A DNA stretch of 5,443 nucleotides from contig JAFAAJ010000070.1 in assembly GCA_023426625.1 (NCBI GenBank), forward strand, positions 1-5,443. The letters run 5' to 3'. The translations under genes and the position numbers were made by a program. Of the stretch, positions 1 through 5,443 are shown piece by piece; the stretch's first letter is position 1; each line of letters begins with the position of its first letter. This DNA comes from Bacteroidota bacterium. GTDB taxonomy: Bacteria > Bacteroidota > Bacteroidia > Flavobacteriales > Weeksellaceae. Below the pieces are notes generated by a model. It did not search any database. It saw only the letters and a program-made list of their open reading frames with translations, and was not told the origin of the DNA.

Positions 1-7
1 TAATAAT

Positions 8-2308
8 TCACGCCAAAGAAACCCTCAAAGCCAACAATCCCGTAATTCCTTGCAAATCTTCTACTTTCAGGAATTCAACATCGGATTGCAGGACACCCTT
101 TTTTTGAAGTTTAGCAATATATTCAAGGTATTCATTCTGATTTTCCATCCCGAAGTAAACTATGGTTATTTTTCCGGGGCAGGTTATTCTTTCTGTGGAA
201 TCTTTGACATGGGCTTTATCCAGCCTCTTTTTTATGATCTCATAATAAGAATTGTAAGCACCATCTACATCAAATCGTTTTTCATCCATTCGGAAACGGA
301 TATCTACTTTCTCATTATATACAAAAATAAGAGAAGCAATATCTAACGGAATAGAAAGATCTTTTTTAAAGTTCTGGAATTCCTGTTCCATGCTGCAGAT
401 GGTTTTCAGTTGCCAGTACCTCAGTTTATGGACTACTTTTGAGGTATAATGTAAATCCGGCGCAATGGTATGTCCTATGTAAAGATTATGTTCTATCCCG
501 TCAGATTTGAACCTTTCATAATAATGAGGGAAAATTTCCTGAGCTTTGAGCTGACTTTCATCCAACATATCCGCTAATTTCCTGTTCACAAGTGTGATAG
601 AATCATCCAGACTTTTTCTGTGATTATAAAACAGATCGGTTTGAGCAAAGATCTGCGAAAAGTATTCTTTGATTTTGGTTTTTACTTCTTTGCTGGGTTT
701 AAGTTCCAGTTTTCCCTGCAGATATGGATGGATCTCTTCCCTTAAAAGCCTTTGAAAACGCTGCTCCGTATCTGCTTTTATCTCGTTGTTGATTTCATTT
801 TCAAAAACATCCAGAGCCAATAAATATTTCTCAGACTCAGAATTGATGAGCGCAAAAATATCGTGAAGACAATCAATTTGCTGGTTGAGGTCTTCCAACA
901 TAAGATTGAAACGCTTTTCAGAAGAAGAACGAATATCTGAAAATCCGAAAAGGGGGGTCAGGTTTTTAAAAGAAATCTGCTTTAGCGTATACATCTTTTT
1001 CCCCAGAGAAGCATTGAAATATTTTTCCGCTTCATTCCTGAATTTCCAAACCACACTGTCGTGGATCGTGGTATATTCTCTTTGGATAATAGCTTCGATC
1101 TGGCTGTTTCTCTCAAAAGTAAATCTGGAAAGAGAAAAGATAATAATATCCGTGAAAAATTCCAGCTTTTTAAGTTTTAAACCATTGAAACTATTGGGAA
1201 TTGGAGAAGTAAACTCCATGATCGCCAACAGTTCATTGTCTTTCATGATAGGGATCATCATGAAGCTTTTGACATGATGTTGTTTCAGGATTTTGAAGGT
1301 GGAAATTCCTTTTATATCCTGATCCAGATTGTCTACATTGGAAACCACCACCGGTTGGGAATTGTAGCTCAGGTTATTTAAAGTAGCTTTTTGAGTTTCT
1401 GGGTCAAATGTATTGATCCAGAAATCCAGAAGGTGGTTCGTAAAAAGATTGTCGTAAGTAGGAACTTTTTCCAGCCTGTTTTCTTTGCTGTTGAAAAGCA
1501 TGAGTCCGAAATTCAGTTCGGCAACGTCAAAATAAGATTTGAAAATTTCTTTCAGGTTTTCATCGGGAATAAGGTTTTCCGGATCTATTTTGATCATGCT
1601 CGATTTCAGATCCGAAAGAGCCACTTCCGAGGTACAGTCTACTAGGGAAATAATAGAAAATCCGCTCAGTATCCATGATTTTGAGGGAAAATATTTTTTC
1701 CAGAGTGCTACATCATCTATATTTTCCAAAAGCATATCCAGAATATGATCAGGTGGTATTTCTGCATTTTCGGTCGGGTAAACGTCTGTGAAATCCGAAT
1801 TGACGGTTATCTTATAATGCTTCATGATTCCCTGTTTGTTGGGAATGTCATAATAAAACGGAAGCGAAGATTTAATATCTTTTTTGAAATATGTCTGTAG
1901 GATAAGGCAGCAGCAGAACACATAAAATTCATCATCATTAATGTCACGGAGCGCTATTTCAAAGTCCTGTCCAGCATCTTTAAGAATATTTTTAAATCTT
2001 TCCGTATAATTAAACGTAATGTTGGACAACGGAATACTTGCTGCTTTTATTTCATTTAAAGTTAATCCTGTAGGAAAGAGATCTGCCAATAAAATTTTGA
2101 TGAGGTCGGCATGTTTATCCAGTAAGGTAACATCCTGAAACCCGTCTTTGAGTTCCTGAAAGTTTCTGGTTTTATCAATCAGAGATTCGGCGTAATTTAC
2201 ACGATACTCCAAACGGTCATTATAACGGATATGCTCAAGCACATCCAAATATTTTTTGAATGAAATATAAACCTGAAAGGGGGAGTCTTTTTTGTAAAGA
2301 TTAGCCAA
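8..2308 (-). CDS. GAF domain-containing protein of unknown function (766 aa)
   Basis: Large soluble protein with no signal peptide or membrane segment. Residues about 248-400 look like a GAF fold, a small-molecule or redox-sensing module. The clearest part is residues 346-368 (VKSFMMIPIMKDNELLAIME onward), the typical late GAF strands, followed by SFNGLKLKKLEFF. Residues 1-240 are mainly helical and match nothing I know. Residues 400-600 are charged and helical, possibly coiled-coil. The C-terminal part, about 605-766, includes RFRMDEKRFDVDGAYN (671-686) and ends with EDLQGITGLLALRV; it resembles a conserved block I recall from Bacteroidota GAF proteins, with no known activity. No histidine kinase, GGDEF, phosphatase or DNA-binding output domain is visible. 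The start is TTG at 2308-2306: an in-frame TAA lies only four codons upstream, and no ATG follows for well over 100 codons. The stop is TGA. The gene lies 24 bases beyond the nuo terminator hairpin-plus-T-tract, so it is probably a separate transcription unit. The GAF call is fairly safe; the role is unknown. Confidence 0.85.
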   Translation of the reverse strand: MANLYKKDSPFQVYISFKKYLDVLEHIRYNDRLEYRVNYAESLIDKTRNFQELKDGFQDVTLLDKHADLIKILLADLFPTGLTLNEIKAASIPLSNITFNYTERFKNILKDAGQDFEIALRDINDDEFYVFCCCLILQTYFKKDIKSSLPFYYDIPNKQGIMKHYKITVNSDFTDVYPTENAEIPPDHILDMLLENIDDVALWKKYFPSKSWILSGFSIISLVDCTSEVALSDLKSSMIKIDPENLIPDENLKEIFKSYFDVAELNFGLMLFNSKENRLEKVPTYDNLFTNHLLDFWINTFDPETQKATLNNLSYNSQPVVVSNVDNLDQDIKGISTFKILKQHHVKSFMMIPIMKDNELLAIMEFTSPIPNSFNGLKLKKLEFFTDIIIFSLSRFTFERNSQIEAIIQREYTTIHDSVVWKFRNEAEKYFNASLGKKMYTLKQISFKNLTPLFGFSDIRSSSEKRFNLMLEDLNQQIDCLHDIFALINSESEKYLLALDVFENEINNEIKADTEQRFQRLLREEIHPYLQGKLELKPSKEVKTKIKEYFSQIFAQTDLFYNHRKSLDDSITLVNRKLADMLDESQLKAQEIFPHYYERFKSDGIEHNLYIGHTIAPDLHYTSKVVHKLRYWQLKTICSMEQEFQNFKKDLSIPLDIASLIFVYNEKVDIRFRMDEKRFDVDGAYNSYYEIIKKRLDKAHVKDSTERITCPGKITIVYFGMENQNEYLEYIAKLQKKGVLQSDVEFLKVEDLQGITGLLALRVSLA

Positions 2309-2332
2309 ACTTGAAATTTATAGTAAAGTTAT

Positions 2333-2362
2333 AAAAAAAGCACAACATCAATGTTGTGCTTT
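2333..2362 (-). terminator. Intrinsic terminator closing the nuo operon
   Basis: A perfect 12-bp inverted repeat, AAAGCACAACAT and ATGTTGTGCTTT, with a 2-base loop spans 2337-2362. Read on the minus strand, the stem is followed by a run of seven Ts (2339-2333), the classic rho-independent layout. It begins 22 bases past the nuoN TAG stop and ends 24 bases before the start of the GAF gene, so it should separate the two units. Read on the plus strand the stem is followed by a weaker, interrupted T-rich stretch, but no plus-strand gene needs it. Confidence 0.9.
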
Positions 2363-2384
2363 GTCGTTTTTATGTGCGGTTTTT

Positions 2385-3764
2385 CTATAATCCGAACTGT
2401 CTTGCAAACAGATCCGGGAAAACACCCAATACGATAATGGACGCAATAATGAATACCGCAACAATATTATAAGTGATGGTTACTTTCTCTGAAGTTTTAA
2501 ATGTTGTTTCCTTAAAGAAGAACATCGCAATGATCAGTCTTAAATAGTATGCAATGGAAATTGCAGAACCTAAAACAGCAATCAGTACTAAAAATGCTGC
2601 ACCGTTCATTGCCTGGGAGAATAAAGCAAATTTTCCCATGAAACCTGCTGTTAATGGAACTCCCGCCATGGAAAGCATAGAGATCGCAGCAGTAGTGGCT
2701 AATAAAGGTTCAGATTTTGCCAATCCTCTGAAAGCTCCGAAAGAAGTTTCTCTCTTTAATTTTTCCACCCAAATCAGACACATGAATACACCTACTGTAG
2801 ATAATGAATAGGCGAATAAATAAAATGCCAGATTATAAGTAGAAAGATTGGTCATACCAAAGAATACTAAACCGATATATCCTGCATGTGAAACAGACGA
2901 ATAAGCCAACATTCTTTTTGCATTGGTCTGTGCAAGTCCCATAGCATTGGCAAGGAAAAGAGTGATGATCAGGAATACGCCCAAAACATTAATCCACTCC
3001 TGAGTTACACCTCCGAATCCGATGGTCATCAATCTGAAGAACCCGTAGAATCCTGAGATTTTCACCACACTTGCCATGAAAGCAGTGATCAGTGATGGGG
3101 ATCCGTAATATACATCCGGACTCCACATGTGGAATGGCGCCAAAGCTACCTTAAATGCCAATGCACAAAGCATTAATAGAACACCTAAGATCAACATTAC
3201 ATCTTTAGGATTAGCCATCCCGAAGTCATGGATTTTATACAGATCAAAACTTCCTGTACTTCCGTAAACGAATGCAATACCAAACAGAAGGAATCCTGTA
3301 GCGAATGCACCCATTAAGAAATATTTGATAGAAGCTTCATTAGATCTCAGATCAGTTTTGTTTGCTCCGGCCATTACATATAACGGAATAGATAGGATCT
3401 CCACACCCAGAAATAGTGTTACCAGATTCTGAAACCCGAAAAGGGTAATTCCACCACAAAGTGCAAATAACATCAATGCATACAATTCCGATTGGTGGCT
3501 TCTGTGATTGCTGAATGCAAAACCTCCCAGGAAAAATAACAATAGGGTGGTCACAATTGAAATTTTTGTGAACAGAGCTGTATTAGCACCGTATTCATAC
3601 ATATGTTTGTACTGCTCAAAGAATGAACATTCCGGTAAAAAACTTACGTACAATGCGATGATTAATCCCAAAATCCCAATGTATCTTGCGAATTTCCCTT
3701 GTTCAAAAACTCCTGAAAACAACGCAATAACTGCCGTTAGGAAAACAATAATTAAAACACTCAT
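2385..3764 (-). CDS. nuoN: NADH-quinone oxidoreductase subunit N (complex I)
   Basis: Antiporter-like membrane subunit of respiratory complex I, which couples NADH oxidation and quinone reduction to proton pumping across the inner membrane. The 459-residue protein is hydrophobic throughout, fitting the 14 transmembrane helices of the family, and is slightly shorter than E. coli NuoN (about 485). Expected landmarks are present. The glutamate of the TM5 region is E122 in FLGVEILSIPLYVMAG. The channel lysine is K205 in FKVALAPFHMWSPDVY, with H212 after it. A second lysine is K235 in VVKISGFYGFFRL. The broken-helix region is KRMLAYSSVSHAGYIG (283-298). The distal lysine is K378 in GVPLTAGFMGKFALF. 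The start is ATG at 3764; the frame stays open upstream for about 25 codons but offers no ATG, GTG or TTG. The stop is TAG. It is the last gene of the nuo operon, followed by a strong terminator, and unusually lies 116 bases after nuoM. Confidence 0.97.
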   Translation of the reverse strand: MSVLIIVFLTAVIALFSGVFEQGKFARYIGILGLIIALYVSFLPECSFFEQYKHMYEYGANTALFTKISIVTTLLLFFLGGFAFSNHRSHQSELYALMLFALCGGITLFGFQNLVTLFLGVEILSIPLYVMAGANKTDLRSNEASIKYFLMGAFATGFLLFGIAFVYGSTGSFDLYKIHDFGMANPKDVMLILGVLLMLCALAFKVALAPFHMWSPDVYYGSPSLITAFMASVVKISGFYGFFRLMTIGFGGVTQEWINVLGVFLIITLFLANAMGLAQTNAKRMLAYSSVSHAGYIGLVFFGMTNLSTYNLAFYLFAYSLSTVGVFMCLIWVEKLKRETSFGAFRGLAKSEPLLATTAAISMLSMAGVPLTAGFMGKFALFSQAMNGAAFLVLIAVLGSAISIAYYLRLIIAMFFFKETTFKTSEKVTITYNIVAVFIIASIIVLGVFPDLFARQFGL

Positions 3765-3826
3765 AATGTATATTTGAGATGCGAGCCACGAGATGCGGAA
3801 CAGAAATTCTGATTTTCCGATTTCAT
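3761..3826 (-). other. 21-codon ORF whose stop overlaps the nuoN start
   Basis: An ATG at 3826-3824 opens a 21-codon frame starting MKSENQNFCS and ending SHLKYTL. Its TGA (3763-3761) overlaps the nuoN ATG as ATGA, a layout often associated with translational coupling. A weak purine-rich stretch (AAGAGA) precedes the ATG, and an in-frame TAA lies three codons upstream of it. The peptide has no membrane segment and resembles nothing I know. The ORF runs through the direct repeat at 3776-3797, so it may be a chance frame in spacer DNA. It is recorded because of the exact overlap; that it is translated is conjecture. Confidence 0.2.
3776..3797. repeat. Short direct repeat GAGATGCG (two copies)
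   Basis: GAGATGCG occurs at 3776-3783 and again at 3790-3797, a 14-base period, with GAGCCAC between. On the minus strand this reads as two CGCATCTC units around a GTGGCTCG core. I have a vague memory of similar sequence in Chryseobacterium intergenic regions, which I cannot confirm here. It may be part of a dispersed small repeat. Confidence 0.6.
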
Positions 3827-3852
3827 GATCTCTTAATTTTTAAATTTTTTTA

Positions 3853-3877
3853 ATCTTTCAATTTTTGATCTTTCAAT
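3853..3877. repeat. AT-rich direct repeat ATCTTTCAAT (two copies)
   Basis: ATCTTTCAAT occurs at 3853-3862 and 3868-3877, a 15-base period with TTTTG between. A further CTTTTAATT follows at once and runs into the nuoM stop. On the sense (minus) strand these read ATTGAAAGAT, an A-rich motif. Low-complexity AT repeats of this kind are plausible spacer material in flavobacterial genomes; no function is evident. Confidence 0.65.
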
Positions 3878-3880
3878 CTT

Positions 3881-5374
3881 TTAATTAACCAAAGATGTAT
3901 AGATAAACTGTACTGAACTGCTTACCATGTCGATTACCGGCTGCGGGAAAATTCCCAATACGATAACAAAGACCGCTAAACTTGCCAATACCGAAAATTC
4001 TACTCCGGATAGATCTTTCGCTGTACTCAATACCGCTTCATCTCCTTCTCCGAACATCGCTCTTCCGTAGAATCTCAATAGATAAACAGCACAAAGAATT
4101 ACAGTAAGTCCCGCAATTACCGCTGCCAATCCGTTATAAGCAAATACTGATTTGATCAGAATAAATTCTCCGATGAATCCATTAGTTAACGGAACACCCA
4201 TTGAACCCAATATGATGATCAGGAATAATACGGCAAACTTTGGAGCTACTTTTGCTAAGCCACCCATTTGTCTGATATCTCTTGATTTAAATCTCTTGTA
4301 TAAAATATCACAACAGTAGAACAATCCGACAACGTTGATACCGTGAGCGAAAGTCTGTACCAAAGCTCCTTCTGCACCTTCAACAGTAAATGTTCCTCTT
4401 AAAGTAACTACAGCAGAAGCGAAGATCCCGGCAACCATCAATCCAACGTGAGAGAAAGATGAATAGGCTATAATTCTCTTCATATCAAACTGGATAATGG
4501 CAATCAATGCACCGTGAACAATTCCTACGATAGCAAGAATAATCACAATCTGTCCTGAAATTCCCGCAATTGGAAGAGGTGTGATAGGTAATAAATAACG
4601 CATAACTCCATATACCGCCATTTTCAGCATGATCCCTGATAAAAGCATGGATCCTTGCGTAGGAGAGTAGGTATAAGTATCCGGTTGCCACGTGTGGAAA
4701 GGGAATACCGGCAATTTCACTGCAAAAGCAAAGAAAATGAACCAAAATACAATAGTTTGCTGTGTTTCGTTTAGCTGAGCATTATACAGATCCGTTAGCG
4801 CAAAAGATGCTGAGTGATTGTACACATAGATCAGTCCTGCCAACATGAATAATGATCCAACGAAGGTATATACAAAGAATTTAGTAGTGAATTCCAATCT
4901 TTTGTTTTCCTGCCCCCAAAGTCCGGCAATGAACCAAATTGGGATTAGGGTTACTTCCCAGAAAATATAGAATAACAATCCGTCTAAAGAAGTAAAAACT
5001 CCTACAAGTCCGAACTGCATCAACAAGATAAGACCATAGAAAGAATTTCTGTAGCTTACATTTTCATTGAAAGAAGATAGAATGATAATAGGCGTTAAAA
5101 TGTTGGTCAATAACAAAAGCAGCATACTCATTCCGTCAATTCCGAAATGAAGAGTGCTTTTAATGAATTGTGACCAAGGATAATTGATCTCGTGCTGCAA
5201 TACACTGTCTACAGTCGGAGTAAAATCAAAATCCGATACAAGGTAGAAGGTAATAAGCATCTGTACCAATGCAATTCCTAGCGCCAAATATTTGCTGGAT
5301 TTATTATTCCAGGCAAAAACTAATCCCGAACCTACTAGAGGTAAAAGTAATAATGTTAATAATAAACAAGACAT
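3881..5374 (-). CDS. nuoM: NADH-quinone oxidoreductase subunit M (complex I)
   Basis: Antiporter-like proton-pumping subunit in the membrane arm of complex I, placed between NuoL and NuoN in the known structure. At 497 residues it is close to E. coli NuoM (about 509), and it is hydrophobic throughout as expected for 14 helices. Visible landmarks: FGIDGMSMLLLLLTN (77-91) near the start of the conserved domain; the TM5 glutamate E140 in FYIFWEVTLIPIWFI; the channel lysine K220 in FAVKLPVFPFHTWQPD, with H227; lysine K251 in SGIMLKMAVYGVMRY; the broken-helix region KRIIAYSSFSHVGLMVAG (299-316); and the distal glutamate E403 in GVPLTNGFIGEF. NuoM has Glu at this last site where NuoL and NuoN have Lys, which identifies the paralogue. 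The loop QPDTYTYSPT replaces the proteobacterial LPDAHVEAPT-type sequence, as I recall for Bacteroidota. The start is ATG at 5374, 2 bases after the upstream stop, and the stop is TAA. There is no clear Shine-Dalgarno; translation is probably coupled to the upstream gene. Confidence 0.97.
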   Translation of the reverse strand: MSCLLLTLLLLPLVGSGLVFAWNNKSSKYLALGIALVQMLITFYLVSDFDFTPTVDSVLQHEINYPWSQFIKSTLHFGIDGMSMLLLLLTNILTPIIILSSFNENVSYRNSFYGLILLMQFGLVGVFTSLDGLLFYIFWEVTLIPIWFIAGLWGQENKRLEFTTKFFVYTFVGSLFMLAGLIYVYNHSASFALTDLYNAQLNETQQTIVFWFIFFAFAVKLPVFPFHTWQPDTYTYSPTQGSMLLSGIMLKMAVYGVMRYLLPITPLPIAGISGQIVIILAIVGIVHGALIAIIQFDMKRIIAYSSFSHVGLMVAGIFASAVVTLRGTFTVEGAEGALVQTFAHGINVVGLFYCCDILYKRFKSRDIRQMGGLAKVAPKFAVLFLIIILGSMGVPLTNGFIGEFILIKSVFAYNGLAAVIAGLTVILCAVYLLRFYGRAMFGEGDEAVLSTAKDLSGVEFSVLASLAVFVIVLGIFPQPVIDMVSSSVQFIYTSLVN

Positions 5375-5376
5375 TA

Positions 5377-5443
5377 TTATTGTAATATAAAGTTAACAAT
5401 CAGTATAATTCCCACAGCTAAAGACATGATAAGAATGTAGTTC
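5377..5443 (-). CDS. nuoL: C-terminal end of NADH-quinone oxidoreductase subunit L (partial)
   Basis: Only the last 21 codons and a TAA stop (5379-5377) are inside the window; the gene continues past the right edge. The readable end is NYILIMSLAVGIILIVNFILQ without its final residue counted as special: a single hydrophobic helix, which fits the last transmembrane segment of NuoL. The other two minus-strand frames here are interrupted by stops. The identification rests mainly on position, since nuoL directly precedes nuoM in nearly all nuo operons and the gap is just 2 bases. The fragment is too short for a motif-based call. Confidence 0.7.
   Translation of the reverse strand, partial: NYILIMSLAVGIILIVNFILQ

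Larger units (their letters stand above)
3765..3880. other. AT-rich spacer between nuoM and nuoN
   Basis: This 116-base gap sits inside an operon where neighbouring genes are nearly touching (the presumed nuoL stop is 2 bases from nuoM). The part next to nuoM (about 3831-3880) is almost all A and T, purine-rich on the transcribed sense, and holds a 15-base-period repeat. The part next to nuoN is more mixed and holds an 8-base repeat. There is no strong hairpin with a T-tract, so I see no terminator. I also see no good Bacteroidota -33/-7 promoter (TTTG with TAnnTTTG) reading into nuoN. A small 11-base near-palindrome, CAGAAATTCTG, lies at 3801-3811. Confidence 0.75.

Noticed and set aside
952..957. 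Run of six Gs as a possible phase-variable tract
   Set aside because: It is short, lies in the middle of an intact reading frame (encoding part of a TPLFGF segment), and there is no other sign of slippage or contingency-locus design.
50..1748. Plus-strand ORFs of 69-130 codons opposite the GAF gene (50-346, 885-1277, 1391-1645, 1539-1748)
   Set aside because: All are antisense to a continuous 766-codon frame, rich in F, I and S as expected from antisense reading, with no recognisable domain or promoter.
2554..3777. Plus-strand ORFs opposite nuoN (2554-2811, 3508-3777)
   Set aside because: Both are antisense shadows of a strongly conserved complex I gene and show no protein-like features.
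3801..3811. Near-palindrome CAGAAATTCTG as an operator
   Set aside because: Five-base arms are expected by chance in AT-rich spacer, and no promoter is visible next to it.
3765..3840. Upstream extension of nuoN
   Set aside because: The frame stays open for about 25 codons before the ATG but has no ATG, GTG or TTG, and the ATG at 3764 gives a normal NuoN N terminus.
4485..4745. 86-codon minus-strand ORF inside nuoM
   Set aside because: It overlaps nuoM in another frame, and its composition (many C, H and Y residues) is typical of a shadow frame; nuoM is well supported by conserved motifs across the same bases.
1..5443. Mobile elements, CRISPR arrays, tRNAs, riboswitches or a defence system
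   Set aside because: None seen: the window is almost filled by three long coding frames, and the gaps (76 and 116 bases between complete genes) hold only a terminator and short repeats.

Overview
The window looks like a chromosomal segment from a member of the Bacteroidota, most likely the Flavobacteriia and plausibly a Chryseobacterium-like genus. The reasons are the AT-rich DNA, the lack of clear Shine-Dalgarno sequences before the genes, the NuoM and NuoN loop sequences, and the type of GAF protein. The genus is inferred from remembered sequence style, not from a search. All convincing genes lie on the minus strand, so transcription runs from the right edge to the left.

Right to left, the layout is as follows. 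The last codons of a hydrophobic protein, very probably NuoL, end at 5377. nuoM (5374-3881) follows after 2 bases. A 116-base AT-rich gap (3880-3765) contains short direct repeats. nuoN (3764-2385) comes next, then a near-perfect intrinsic terminator (2362-2333). A large gene of unknown function with a GAF domain (2308-8) fills the left 2.3 kb. Positions 1-7 are too short to interpret.

NuoL, NuoM and NuoN are the three antiporter-like, proton-pumping membrane subunits of respiratory complex I (NADH:quinone oxidoreductase). The window therefore shows the distal end of a nuo operon in the usual L-M-N order, closed by a terminator. The conserved charged residues of the proton channels are present in both complete subunits, so they look functional. 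The GAF protein is a soluble 766-residue protein. It is separated from nuo by the terminator and seems to start on TTG; nothing in the sequence ties it functionally to complex I.

I found no mobile element, CRISPR array, tRNA, rRNA or defence system. The least ordinary parts are the nuoM-nuoN gap, which holds repeats and a 21-codon ORF whose stop overlaps the nuoN start as ATGA, and the uncharacterised C-terminal region of the GAF protein.
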